A stretch of DNA of 64,000 nt from Saprospiraceae bacterium (GTDB taxonomy: Bacteria > Bacteroidota > Bacteroidia > Chitinophagales > Saprospiraceae): positions 2,834,501 through 2,898,500 of the forward strand of contig JADJWV010000002.1 in NCBI GenBank assembly GCA_016716185.1, written 5' to 3'. Below the pieces are notes generated by a model. It worked only from the letters and a program-made list of their open reading frames with translations, did no database searches and was not told where the DNA came from. The position numbers and the translations under genes were made by a program. The stretch's first letter is position 1; each line of letters begins with the position of its first letter. This document shows, in pieces, positions 52,999 to 62,733 of the stretch.

Positions 52999-54834
52999 TC
53001 AGTCTTTGTGATGGTCCGGAAAATATTTATCCAAATATTGCCCCCATCTTGGATCCTTTCGAAATATTTCCAGATTTTCATCAGAATTCAGTGTTGCCAG
53101 ATCATTATAACCTTTTTCAAAAGCTTGCTTTAAGTATGCCCAGGCAGTATCGTTTGGAGGGAGTGGTTTGTTGGTCAACCATGAATGGATAGCGTATAGC
53201 ATATAATAATTACTGATAAGAGGATTTACTTTTATCCCTTTATCCAATTCTATTTTTGCCTCTTCCAATTTATTCTGAGAGAAGAACAAATTAATCAGAT
53301 CCAACCTTGCATACCAAAAATTCTGATCAGATTCTAATGATTTGACAAAATAGTTTTCCGCTTCCTGAGTATGCCCTGTTTTCATAGCAATACTACCTAA
53401 GCCTTGCAAAGCAAAAGGCATGGCAAAGGACCGTGGAAACTTAAGCGCATTTTGATAACTTTCCTTGGCCTTTTCAAGTTCGCCCGATTTAAAATACATA
53501 TTTCCAAGGTTCACCCAGCTTGGAGCGTATTCCGGATATTGTTTCAAAATTTCTTTATATTGATTTAGAGCATTTTCTTTACGTCCGGTTTCCTGATAAA
53601 CCAATCCAAGACCATTCATGGCATCCAGATCATCAGGTTTTATTCCCAGCACTTTGAGATAATAATATTCTGCTTTTACAAATTCACCTTGAGACTGGAA
53701 CAACCTGCCTAAGCCAAAATACGCACTTGAATGTAGTGAATCAATAAGTAGTGCTTGTTTATAATAATCGACGGACTTTTCTAATCTGCCGGTCATGGAA
53801 AATATATTTGCAAGGTTTATTAAAACTGAAACTTGTTTAGATTTGATTTTTAATGCTTTAAGTAATACTTCCTCGGCTTTATCGAATTGATGTTGCTGGC
53901 CATAAACAGATCCAAGATTCACAAGAGCTAAATGAAAAGTAGAGTCTAATTCTAATGCCTTCCATAAACTTGCTTCTGCTTTATCAAATTGCATCAGAAC
54001 GTTGTAAAGATGTCCAAGACCCTGATGAGTACACGGAAAACAAACATTATCATCTGTTGATGCAATGGCATTCAAAAATTCCTTTTCTGCGCGGACATAA
54101 TCCTTTTGCTGAAACAAGATCCCTGCCCTTGTATAATGAATAAGGGCTGAGTTAGAATCAACTCTGGCTGCTAAATCCAAAGCTTCTAATGCTTTATCGA
54201 ATTGTTTTGCTGACACATAAAACCTAGCCAAGGATACATTGGGTTCCACCCAGGAAGGTACCAGCTCCATGGCTTTATTTGTACACCATATGGCTGAGTC
54301 AGCCTGATCAGACTCAAAACTGGGTATAAGATAGGCAATGGCGTGTGGCATATCGGTTTGCCATTCGAGTGCTTTGTAAAATGCCATTCGTTTTTTTGTT
54401 TTTTCTGATTGCATGACTCCTTCAAAAAACAGCTTTCGTGCCTGGAGCTGCTTAAACATATAATGATCTTCGCCTAATAGCTGAGCTGCTCTTTCAATAT
54501 AGGTCGGATAGTTTTTATAAATCACTTCTACGCTGTCGCCTTTCAATACTTGCTGGGTCAACCCTGTTTTGAGCATGGTATTCATAACTTGCTGGGCATC
54601 CTCCTGAAGGGCCACTGCGTAACCGCGTCGCATTGTGGAATGTAATTTTACCAATTGAGGATGATCTTTCAATTGATTGTAAAAAAATTCAGCGCAATCA
54701 TCAACAGGCTCGATAAAATGTTTCTTTGCAAGGGTTCTCTTAAATGAGAGATATAGTTTCACAATCGTGGAGTCTGCTTTGGCAAGCACATCTTCTTCTA
54801 TACCCTTGCTCTCGGTATTTGTCAGAATTTTCAT
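52999..54834 (-). CDS. TPR protein coupled to caspase gene
   Basis: 611 residues without a signal peptide. The first ~160 residues are a helical region of unknown type (MKILTNTESKGIEEDVLAKADST); the rest is about ten 34-residue TPRs (for example VLINLANIFSMTGRLEKSVDYYKQAL, APSWVNLGNMYFKSGELEKAKESYQNAL). It ends DPRWGQYLDKYFPDHHKD. The ATG overlaps the stop of the caspase gene (ATGA-type), so they are translated together. It probably binds the caspase or delivers its target. Without a signal peptide it should stay in the cytoplasm while the caspase is exported, unless the coupled start or annotation is misleading. Confidence 0.85.
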   Translation of the reverse strand: MKILTNTESKGIEEDVLAKADSTIVKLYLSFKRTLAKKHFIEPVDDCAEFFYNQLKDHPQLVKLHSTMRRGYAVALQEDAQQVMNTMLKTGLTQQVLKGDSVEVIYKNYPTYIERAAQLLGEDHYMFKQLQARKLFFEGVMQSEKTKKRMAFYKALEWQTDMPHAIAYLIPSFESDQADSAIWCTNKAMELVPSWVEPNVSLARFYVSAKQFDKALEALDLAARVDSNSALIHYTRAGILFQQKDYVRAEKEFLNAIASTDDNVCFPCTHQGLGHLYNVLMQFDKAEASLWKALELDSTFHLALVNLGSVYGQQHQFDKAEEVLLKALKIKSKQVSVLINLANIFSMTGRLEKSVDYYKQALLIDSLHSSAYFGLGRLFQSQGEFVKAEYYYLKVLGIKPDDLDAMNGLGLVYQETGRKENALNQYKEILKQYPEYAPSWVNLGNMYFKSGELEKAKESYQNALKFPRSFAMPFALQGLGSIAMKTGHTQEAENYFVKSLESDQNFWYARLDLINLFFSQNKLEEAKIELDKGIKVNPLISNYYMLYAIHSWLTNKPLPPNDTAWAYLKQAFEKGYNDLATLNSDENLEIFRKDPRWGQYLDKYFPDHHKD

Positions 54835-55739
54835 TTTTCCAATTCTACCTTTTTTAACTCTTCCAAAATATCAGGGAAGACACCTGTCATTATTTCGCTT
54901 ACATTCCCAACAAATAAGGGATTTTGTTTTTGTGGCGCTACTTCTTCGCTCACTTTGTCTTCGAGATAACGGCCCAATTCTTTCAAACTAACCAAATTAT
55001 CCAAATTTCCGTCTGCCATTCCATACAGGCCATCTATCAGATGGTAACTAAATGCACCCCTCCCTCCTCCCCATTGCTGGCCTTCAATACTGTACTCGTC
55101 AGGCTGACAGGACAAGATCTTAATTTCGTTTTGAAATTGTCTGGCAAGGTTTTGACCTGTCAATTGCGCACCATTAATTTCACTGCCGGATAATTTTCCG
55201 GACCGACATGCATCTGTGATGAGTACAACTCTGGCTTTTTTTTCAACCGAAAGTGTAGAAATGATATCCTGAAGGTCCCGAACATTTATTGATCCTCCAG
55301 CCATATATACCCTTGATGGTGAATCCCAGCCAAGTAAATATCCGGGATTTGAAATTCTTTTTGATTCCACATCACCGTGACCTGAAAAGTAGATATATAC
55401 CTGATCTCCCTCTCCTGTAACTTCTACAAGCCAATCAAGGGTATTTGCTATCTGAGCACCGGTTGCCGCTTCATTGACCAACATTTTTATGTGATCGTCA
55501 TCCAGTGATCCTCCTGCTTTAGAACGAAAAAAATTGGCAAAGGCTTCCGCATCCTTGTCGGCATAACGCAAGTCGGGAATATTTGGATCTTGGTAATCGG
55601 AGATTCCAATAACCACAGCCCACGTATTTGAAGCTGGCCGATTGTCGCTGGATGACAGTGGAGATACACCTTTGGATTGGCTAGCCGCTGTTTCATACAT
55701 AGTCCACAAAACAACCAGTGTTAAAAGATACTTAAACAT
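54831..55739 (-). CDS. Exported caspase-family (C14) peptidase
   Basis: 302 residues from the ATG at 55739, preferred because it begins a signal peptide (MFKYLLTLVVLWTMYETAASQ); an ATG at 55763 adds eight residues. The p20-like domain starts WAVVIGISDYQDPNIPDLRYADKDA. The catalytic dyad is His121 in YIYFSGHGD and Cys178 in VVLITDACRSG. The end of the domain (LSCQPDEYSIEGQQWGGGRGAFSYHLIDGL) completes the caspase fold. Probably a metacaspase/orthocaspase-type protease cutting after Arg/Lys; specificity not visible. It overlaps the TPR gene by 4 bp and sits inside the CHAT array; CHAT and caspase belong to the same peptidase clan CD. Confidence 0.9.
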   Translation of the reverse strand: MFKYLLTLVVLWTMYETAASQSKGVSPLSSSDNRPASNTWAVVIGISDYQDPNIPDLRYADKDAEAFANFFRSKAGGSLDDDHIKMLVNEAATGAQIANTLDWLVEVTGEGDQVYIYFSGHGDVESKRISNPGYLLGWDSPSRVYMAGGSINVRDLQDIISTLSVEKKARVVLITDACRSGKLSGSEINGAQLTGQNLARQFQNEIKILSCQPDEYSIEGQQWGGGRGAFSYHLIDGLYGMADGNLDNLVSLKELGRYLEDKVSEEVAPQKQNPLFVGNVSEIMTGVFPDILEELKKVELEK

Positions 55740-55968
55740 ATTTAATAATTTTTCATGTAACATTCACATCTAAAGAATAGTAAATTTCAAAACCCAATTT
55801 CAGTTTAAGAACTCATAAAATTTTATTAAGAAAAATAAGGATGCAAAGATGCAAAAAATTTAGGATTAAATTGCAAAAGGACTAAGAGATTAACTGTTTA
55901 TAATTGTTCTTTTTTTGCAAAGTTACCACCTGAATCGTGGCCGATTACAATTTATGAGCGAACCGACC

Positions 55969-55984
55969 CCATCAGTACTGATGG
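55969..55984. repeat. Palindrome CCATCAGTACTGATGG in 3' flank of CHAT gene 2
   Basis: Perfect 16-bp palindrome followed by a GCAAGTGAGCTCCGCCGAAC segment and GGCTTACGTAAAGTC that leads straight into the CHAT gene stop at 56030. The same cassette is at 62848-62910 and 62945-63007. The remainder of the 55740-56029 gap is AT-rich without a gene. Confidence 0.85.
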
Positions 55985-56029
55985 CGCAAGTGAGCTCCGC
56001 CGAACTTGATTTTGAGGCTTACGTAAAGT

Positions 56030-57883
56030 CTATTCTATCAAAACAAATCCAGCCCACTGATATGGATCAAATCCTAAATCCTGCAATTCCTTTTGCGCAG
56101 CACGAAATGCTTCCAGAATGGATAACTTTTTTTCGCCGGTTGGCGAACCTTCGGCTTCCAGCCATTTTTTATAAAATGTTGTCATCAATAAGGAAGTTTG
56201 CTTATCGGGTACTTGCCACAAACTCATGATCAAATATTTTGCTCCTGCGATTTTGAATGCGCGTTGTAATCCATACACCCCTTCGTTGCCTTGTATATCT
56301 CCGAGTCCGGTTTCACATGCAGATAACACCACCAATTCTGTATTGGATAAATTCATTTGAGATATTTCGTAAGCGGTGAGTACTCCATCTTCTCTGCCTT
56401 CTGGTGTTTGCTTTCCTTGCCATGCAGCATTTCCACCGGACATGATGAGCCCTGAACGGAGCATCGGGTGATCGGATATTTTAAACACGGGTTCTGTTTG
56501 ATTACTGACTAGTGACTGCTGACTAATCTTTTTGGGATCCGGAAAGAAGAAGCCATGTGTTGCGATGTGCAAAATTCGAGGAGAAGCAGCATTATTTACA
56601 CCAATCTGTTTGAATGCCTCCTCCGTTGCGGTGTATCCCTTTTTTAAAGTTGTTTTCATACCCGCAGTCTGCAAAATCTTTTCAATCGCATTCACTTCCT
56701 GTTCTGTGCCGACAAGGTAATTCCATGTGCCCCCTCTGAGTGTAGAATCAACCAATTCGAAATATAGTTCGCCTCCGGATTGTGAAACTAGCAAGTGTTC
56801 AGTATTCTGGGGGGCGCTGTCTTTTTCAAACTGTATTCCACCAAATAATATAACGTCGTTGTTGGCAATTTTTATTTGAGTGGGAATGACCAACTGTCGG
56901 GTGCTGCCCATTTCAACCAGTTCGAAACGGTCTGACAACGTGTTGCCGCCGGCCGTCGGGATGGCGTTGAAATTCAGGCGATGCAAAATTCCTGATGGGG
57001 AGAAATAGATTCTTTTCACCCCATTAAGATGCGTTTCCAGCGGTTTCCAGAGCAGGTCGTATAAGTTGGAGAGGTTATGCGCGTGAAGGGGTTTCACACC
57101 TCGACTGGCATACAAGTTCGGAACAGTAGGTGAATTGTCAGTTGCTGTGTTACGCTGAAGCAGCGTGGCGGCCTCCTTTTCCTCAAAGAGGGCCACGAAA
57201 ACAGGTTGGCTGGTGCCCGGCTGGAGTAGCAGGGCAGCATACATGATACTGTCAGTCAAACTATTGCGATGATAGCGGAACCTTACGAACTCCACAACTG
57301 CCTCGTTTGATTTGAGTTCTTGCCGGACTTCCTGCCAACGCACCTGTTTTTTTTGCTCGGAATAACCGGTAGCAATGCTGGAGAGTGCTTTTTCAAGTGT
57401 ATTGGCTTTTTGTGTCAATTTGGCAACAAATTGGCTGTCAGCCTCTTCGATTGGTTTTGATAACTGAGCTGCCAGCATACGTTGACAATTTCGCAGTTCA
57501 AGGTAAGTATTTCGGGCCAATGTATCTGACAACGCTATCTGTTTGATCCAGTCGGATGCATACAACAAAATTCCTTTGTAAAACAGACTGTTATCGAAGC
57601 ATGCAGACTGAATCCGCTTTCCTCCATGTTGAAACGCGAAAGACAAGATCAGATCGTTGTGAATAACATACAGATCGATATATTTTCCCAGTTCCTGTTC
57701 TGAAAGATAGGTCAATGCATTTTCCGCCATTAATTTATTGATATCGGAAAGTTCGGCATAAAGTGAGTCCGCCAGCTCTGTTTGTCCAGTCTGTTTATAA
57801 AGGTTCGCAATATATTGTAACGTCGTAGAATAATTGGATGAGATCCTGCCCTGTGTTGTTCCAAAGATGCGCAACGAGGTCAA
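56030..57883 (-). CDS. CHAT-domain half of TPR-CHAT protein 2
   Basis: 617 residues as read from a TTG start. It contains the connector (NALTYLSEQELGKYI), the CHAT domain with His in ILHIATHGFFFPD and Cys in LVVLSACETGLGD, and the shared end DPYQWAGFVLIE. Its first residues continue the TPR region of the gene before it (NYSTTLQYIANLYKQTGQTELADSLYAEL). A missing base in the A4/T4 run at 57882-57885 separates the two halves; adding one T gives GFLTSLRIF and a 1052-residue protein. The TTG start is not convincing as a natural start. Confidence 0.85.
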   Translation of the reverse strand: MTSLRIFGTTQGRISSNYSTTLQYIANLYKQTGQTELADSLYAELSDINKLMAENALTYLSEQELGKYIDLYVIHNDLILSFAFQHGGKRIQSACFDNSLFYKGILLYASDWIKQIALSDTLARNTYLELRNCQRMLAAQLSKPIEEADSQFVAKLTQKANTLEKALSSIATGYSEQKKQVRWQEVRQELKSNEAVVEFVRFRYHRNSLTDSIMYAALLLQPGTSQPVFVALFEEKEAATLLQRNTATDNSPTVPNLYASRGVKPLHAHNLSNLYDLLWKPLETHLNGVKRIYFSPSGILHRLNFNAIPTAGGNTLSDRFELVEMGSTRQLVIPTQIKIANNDVILFGGIQFEKDSAPQNTEHLLVSQSGGELYFELVDSTLRGGTWNYLVGTEQEVNAIEKILQTAGMKTTLKKGYTATEEAFKQIGVNNAASPRILHIATHGFFFPDPKKISQQSLVSNQTEPVFKISDHPMLRSGLIMSGGNAAWQGKQTPEGREDGVLTAYEISQMNLSNTELVVLSACETGLGDIQGNEGVYGLQRAFKIAGAKYLIMSLWQVPDKQTSLLMTTFYKKWLEAEGSPTGEKKLSILEAFRAAQKELQDLGFDPYQWAGFVLIE

Positions 57884-59187
57884 AAGCCCGTTTCAGCACG
57901 CTGAAAATCTTCTGTTGACTGATAAAAAAGCGACAGGTTGCACAGCGTTAAAGCATAAAAGGGATGATTTTTTCCATGAACCGCTTCTGTGATTTTCAGC
58001 GACTCTAAAAAAAGGGGCAAGGCCTTGTCGAAATTCTTACGGTATGTGTACAGATTTGCAAGGTTTTCTAAAGTGCTCGCATAATCCGATTGATCTTTGC
58101 CGGCGTTTTTTTCCAGAATTGCCAAAACCTGTTTATAGAGCAGCACGGCGGTATCGAGTTCATTACGGGCGTAATAGGCAATATTTGCCAGGACATTCAA
58201 GGATTTCACATAGGCAGATGTTTCGGTCAACTCATACCTGCGGTAGAATGCCGCTACCTGCTGAATATTGTGCCAAGCGTTTTCATAATTCCCCATGTAA
58301 AAATACATCAATCCAAGGTCGTACAGATTGGAAATATATTGTACATGGTCCTTACCCAAGGTACTTTCACTAATTTGAAGTGCTTGCAAGAAAAGAGGTT
58401 CAGCTTTTTTATAGTCGGCCATGTTGGCGTAAACGCTTGCGAGCCTATTCAGCGCGTTTGCATATTCAGGAAGATTTGTCTTGTTATGGTTCTCGAGTAT
58501 GCCTTTCAACTCAAGGTAATATTGTTCTGATATAGTGTACTGTCCGGTTTTGCTATAAAGCAAACCTAGGTTTATCAGGCTGCCCTGATAGTCTGGATGC
58601 AGACTGTCTAATAATCTTCTTCGGTGTTCCATCGCTTCTAGCAACAGTGGTTCTGCATCATGTAGTTTTCCGATTTTTAGGTAAAACAAACCCAGATTAT
58701 TCAGGCTGACACTGTACCCCTGATGATTCGCTCCAAGTGTAATGCGACGCAATTCAAGGGATTCCCTGTAATACTGCTCTGCTTTCAGGTTTTGTCCCAT
58801 GTCTTCATACAGTATTGCCAGATTGCCCAGTGTCATTGAAAAATCAGGGTGCAACCTCCCCAACACTTTTTCCCTGATCACTTTTGATTCCAGATACCAT
58901 TTTTCGGCTTCCAGATAATCTCCTTTGGCATAAGAAATCCTTCCACAGTTGTAGCTAGTGCTTCCATACGCTGCGGACTCCTTACCAAGTTTTTCGAGGG
59001 TGATTTTTTCAGCTGCGGCATTCACTTCGAGGGCTTTATCAAAATCGTTCTTGGCGGTAAGCGAACGTGAAACTTTGATTAGGCTGTCAATTTGTTTTAT
59101 TGCAATCGAATCAACCGATTGGGCAGAAACACAAGTTAAGGTTGATACCAGTAAATATAGAAAAGCGTATTTCATAAAGCGAGGCAA
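57880..59187 (-). CDS. Exported TPR half of TPR-CHAT protein 2
   Basis: 435 residues as read. Signal peptide MKYAFLYLLVSTLTCVSAQ, then about nine TPR units (NLAILYEDMGQNLKAEQYYRESLEL, NLGLFYLKIGKLHDAEPLLLEAM and so on). The first ~100 residues are strikingly like those of TPR-CHAT protein 1 (SVDSIAIKQIDSLIKVSRSLTAKNDFDKALEV). The frame stops at RAETGF because of the 1-nt gap described for the CHAT half; the CHAT frame overlaps by 4 bp. Confidence 0.85.
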   Translation of the reverse strand: MPRFMKYAFLYLLVSTLTCVSAQSVDSIAIKQIDSLIKVSRSLTAKNDFDKALEVNAAAEKITLEKLGKESAAYGSTSYNCGRISYAKGDYLEAEKWYLESKVIREKVLGRLHPDFSMTLGNLAILYEDMGQNLKAEQYYRESLELRRITLGANHQGYSVSLNNLGLFYLKIGKLHDAEPLLLEAMEHRRRLLDSLHPDYQGSLINLGLLYSKTGQYTISEQYYLELKGILENHNKTNLPEYANALNRLASVYANMADYKKAEPLFLQALQISESTLGKDHVQYISNLYDLGLMYFYMGNYENAWHNIQQVAAFYRRYELTETSAYVKSLNVLANIAYYARNELDTAVLLYKQVLAILEKNAGKDQSDYASTLENLANLYTYRKNFDKALPLFLESLKITEAVHGKNHPFYALTLCNLSLFYQSTEDFQRAETGF

Positions 59188-59272
59188 CTAGTTTGTAAAA
59201 ATAATTTTTTTAATAATTACAACGCTAAAATGAATATAGCCTGAATCAGGCATGAGGTTGGTTTCTTTGTGT

Positions 59273-59426
59273 TTATTCCACCAACACAAACCCAGCCCTA
59301 ATTCAGCATGAGTGTGAGTGTGAGTGTGGGTGTGTGATTATTCGATTAATACAAATCCTGCCCTAATTCAGCATGAGTGTGAGTGTGAGTGTGAGTGTGT
59401 AATTATTCGATTAATACAAATCCTGC
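59273..59426. repeat. Three repeated copies of the CHAT terminal codons with GT-rich spacers
   Basis: On the minus strand 59273-59296 encodes AGFVLVE-stop, 59338-59361 AGFVLIE-stop and 59403-59426 AGFVLIE-stop. Each is followed by TAATTCAGCATGAGTGTGAGTG-like DNA, giving a unit of about 65 bp. The genuine end of CHAT gene 3 is at 59468. Confidence 0.9.
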
Positions 59427-59467
59427 CCTAATTCAGCATGAGTGTGAGTGTGAGTGTGGGTGTGTGA

Positions 59468-60298
59468 TTACTCGATCAACACAAATCCAGCCCACTGATA
59501 AGGATCCAAACCAATCTCCCGCAATTCTTTCTGCGCCGCATGAAATGCATCAGGAATCGACATCTTCTTTTCTCCGGTTGCCGAACCTTCGGCATCCAGC
59601 CATTTCTTGTAAAAAGTAGTCATCAACATTGACGTTTGCTTATCCGGCACTTGCCATAAAGACATGATTAAATATTTAACACCCGCGATTTTAAATGCGC
59701 GTTGCAATCCGTACACTCCTTCGTTGCCTTGTATATCGCCAAGGCCTGTTTCACAGGCGGAAAGAACGACTAATTCAGTATTCGATAAATTCATTTGCGA
59801 TATTTCATAGGCCGTAAGTATTCCGTCTTCTCTTCCATCAAAAGTTTGCTTTCCCTGCCAGGCTGCATTGCCGCCCGCCATAATCAATCCAGAGCGTAAC
59901 ATAGGATGATCACTTATTTTAAATACAGACTCCTGACTGCCAACTGGCGACTGTGAACTGCCAACTTTTCCTTTAGGATCTGGAAAAAAATAACCATGGG
60001 TGGCGAGATGAATGACTCTTGGTGATAGTTGTCCGCCGGTTCCGAAATTTTTAAACAACTCCTCTGTTGCTGCAGACCCTTTTACTAAAGTTGGCTGAAT
60101 ACTGTATGCACGCATCATTTTTTCAATTGCATTTACTTCCCGCTCTGTACCAGACAGATAATTCCAACTGCCTCCGCGGGTAGTACCCTGAGCTCCATTG
60201 AATTCGACATCTGACTTTGATCGGCTCGCCAACATAGAGCCCGTCATAACTTCTGTACTATCCTGGTTCATAGTTGATTCCACCCAATAAGATTGCAT
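59468..60298 (-). CDS. Catalytic CHAT segment of TPR-CHAT protein 3
   Basis: 276 residues as read from an internal ATG. It holds the CHAT core: GGSWNYLSGTEREVNAIEKMM, His in VIHLATHGYFFPD, Cys in LVVLSACETGLGD and the common C terminus. Between them is a Gly/Ser/Gln stretch (GSSQSPVGSQE) encoded by an AGTTGGCAGTTCACAGT word repeat. The upstream frame (60258-62495) ends at GGINYEPG because of one extra base in the CC/GG steps at 60262-60266; removing it restores YEPDSTEV and a 1008-residue protein. Confidence 0.85.
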   Translation of the reverse strand: MQSYWVESTMNQDSTEVMTGSMLASRSKSDVEFNGAQGTTRGGSWNYLSGTEREVNAIEKMMRAYSIQPTLVKGSAATEELFKNFGTGGQLSPRVIHLATHGYFFPDPKGKVGSSQSPVGSQESVFKISDHPMLRSGLIMAGGNAAWQGKQTFDGREDGILTAYEISQMNLSNTELVVLSACETGLGDIQGNEGVYGLQRAFKIAGVKYLIMSLWQVPDKQTSMLMTTFYKKWLDAEGSATGEKKMSIPDAFHAAQKELREIGLDPYQWAGFVLIE

Positions 60299-62495
60299 TG
60301 TTATGCTTAAAATTCCATTGATCTATCACCACTTTCTGTCTGGAGCTGGTCATTTGAAACAATTGATAGCGATCCGCTAACGTTTCAGTATCGGACACAG
60401 GAATCGCCGCAAAACTGATGCGATGCAGCAATCCCGATGGTGAAAAAAATATGGATTTCACATCTGACAATTCGCGCTCCAAGGGCTTCCAAATAATTTC
60501 ATAGAGAGATCTACGTTCAGGCTCTAATGCACTCGCTCCTCTGTCCGAAAGGGTGTATAATTGATTCACGTAATTGGCCTTACGCCCTTCGTTCGATTTC
60601 ATCAAAGAATCGAGAGCCGCTTCCTCAAATAAGCGAATAGTTTTAGGAGTTGTAAGATCCGGTTTTAGCACCAAAGCTGCATAAAAATGATCGCCAACTG
60701 ATTTTCGATCCAAATTTTCGAATCGAACAAATTCAATTACGGCTTCTCCCGGGTTTAAAGCTTTTTGTACATCCTTCCATTTAACCTGGCTTAATGCGCT
60801 TTCAAATCCATCAATCTGTCTTGCCAGCTTTTTTTCAAGATCGTTTATTTGTATTTCCAGCATTGAAATCTCCGTAACATTCTGCTCCTGAAGAGGAACA
60901 CTATATTTTTGGATGAGTAACCGTTCCATGGATTTAAGATTTTCAAACATCTCGGAAGTTTCCGGATGACCTAAGGCCAATCTCCTTGTCTGATTCACCG
61001 CATACAATAAAAATCCTTTGTAAAACAAACTATTGTCAAAAATGACCTGATCCGTTAATGGGTTTGATGTTTGAATGGCATAAGACAAGAGTTTAGATTG
61101 TTTAACATCAAAATTGATCAGATATTTTTGCAATTCACGTTCAGAAAGATGATGAAGGGATTTCAATAAAATTTGACGGTCAATTTCCGAAGATTCTTCA
61201 AAACAAAACGCGGCTTTATCTCCCCGTTTCATTTCTGCATGATGAACTCCAAGGCTTAACATGATATGAGAATAATAATCAGTTTTTCGACCGAGGTACT
61301 TTAAACAAAGTTCTTTGTACTCATTTAAAACCAATTCCACTTTTTCGTTCTCCCCTTTCTGTTGGTAGAGATCCGCCATAAAAGCGAGGTTCGCGAGCAA
61401 TGTAGTAGGGCTGGATTGAGTGTTCTTACGCAATATTTGATCGGCATGAACTATCAATTCTTCAGCAGATTTTAAATTGTCCTTTTCCAAATATAAAGAA
61501 GCCAGCTTTGTCAACAGACCGGCATAGTGCTCACTCTCAAGTCCAAACAATTTCTCCGTGATCCGTAGTGCCCTTTTCCAGGTGAATTCCGCCCGTTCCG
61601 CTTCTTCTTTTAGTTTATATATTTCCGCCACATTTGCTAATGTGAATGTATACTCGGGATTCATGGTATCTCCGGATTCCTGAAAACGATTCAATTGCTG
61701 CTCCCAACCCGATTCTGCCTTCTCATAAGAACCTATTAAAAAATAAAAAGCAGAAAGATTGTTGAGGCAATTTATATAATACGGGTGATCGAAATTCTTC
61801 AGACTATCTTCGAAAATCGTTTTAGCCTCAAGCCATAGTGGCTCTGACAAATCATTCTTTCCCATATCAGAATACAATCCTCCGAGATTGATAAGTGCCC
61901 CACAATATTCCGGATTATTTTTCCCAAGTAAAATTTCGCGAAGAGCCAATGTTTTTAAATAAAGTCCTTCTGCCTTCTCATACTTTCCTCCAAAAAAATA
62001 AGTTATAGCCAGGTTATTGAGCGTACTGGTATAACTCATACTTAAGGTATCTCCATTCTTTTCATGAAGGGCCTTTTTCTCAAGATGAAGTATTTCTGCT
62101 TTATCCAGATTTCCTGCGGTGGTATGGACATAAGCAAGATTATTAAGTATAGTCATACATTGTTGATGTTCTTTTCCTTTCGAGGTCGTACACAAATCAA
62201 GCGCCTCGAGAAAGGTATGTTCCGCATTTTCATAATCATGGGTTTTAAAATAAATATTTCCTAAATGTTGCAAACTATAAATAAGCCTGTTTGATCTAGG
62301 GCCAAATTTTTCGAGTATAAGTTGATGCGCCTCTTTTTGTTTGGCGAATGCTCTGTTGCGATCGTCATTTTTTAAATAAAATTTTGAGGAGTCGATAAGG
62401 GATGTTACCCGACTTTCAATCTGAATTGAATCCAAATTTTGTGAAAACAAGCAGCATTCAAACAAAAAACAAGCAACGAATAGAATATTCCGCAT
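60258..62495 (-). CDS. Exported TPR and N-terminal CHAT part of TPR-CHAT protein 3
   Basis: 745 residues as read. Signal peptide MRNILFVACFLFECCLFSQ, then about ten TPRs (LGNIYFKTHDYENAEHTFLEALDL, NLAITYFFGGKYEKAEGLYLKTLAL), the helical connector (LLKSLHHLSERELQKYL) and the first half of the CHAT domain up to FSPSGLLHRISFAAIPV and NAILLGGINYEP. The stop after this is due to a 1-nt insertion; the rest of the domain is the overlapping 59468-60298 frame. Confidence 0.87.
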   Translation of the reverse strand: MRNILFVACFLFECCLFSQNLDSIQIESRVTSLIDSSKFYLKNDDRNRAFAKQKEAHQLILEKFGPRSNRLIYSLQHLGNIYFKTHDYENAEHTFLEALDLCTTSKGKEHQQCMTILNNLAYVHTTAGNLDKAEILHLEKKALHEKNGDTLSMSYTSTLNNLAITYFFGGKYEKAEGLYLKTLALREILLGKNNPEYCGALINLGGLYSDMGKNDLSEPLWLEAKTIFEDSLKNFDHPYYINCLNNLSAFYFLIGSYEKAESGWEQQLNRFQESGDTMNPEYTFTLANVAEIYKLKEEAERAEFTWKRALRITEKLFGLESEHYAGLLTKLASLYLEKDNLKSAEELIVHADQILRKNTQSSPTTLLANLAFMADLYQQKGENEKVELVLNEYKELCLKYLGRKTDYYSHIMLSLGVHHAEMKRGDKAAFCFEESSEIDRQILLKSLHHLSERELQKYLINFDVKQSKLLSYAIQTSNPLTDQVIFDNSLFYKGFLLYAVNQTRRLALGHPETSEMFENLKSMERLLIQKYSVPLQEQNVTEISMLEIQINDLEKKLARQIDGFESALSQVKWKDVQKALNPGEAVIEFVRFENLDRKSVGDHFYAALVLKPDLTTPKTIRLFEEAALDSLMKSNEGRKANYVNQLYTLSDRGASALEPERRSLYEIIWKPLERELSDVKSIFFSPSGLLHRISFAAIPVSDTETLADRYQLFQMTSSRQKVVIDQWNFKHNNAILLGGINYEPG

Positions 62496-62733
62496 GATAA
62501 ATACTTATGGTCGTATGGAAATTGACAACTATTTTTCTGGCCAACCAGGGTTGAGGTCAAAATTAAAAAATAATTTAAAGCGCTCATATAACTTTTCATA
62601 AATGAATAGATCATACACAACGGATTCATCATTCTTTTATCACAAATCCTACGCGAATTATGCCCCATAAATACTGGTCGAGAATTTAAGCACAAAGAAA
62701 GGCAAACAAAGCTGCTTTCGATTTGAGCAAGGA

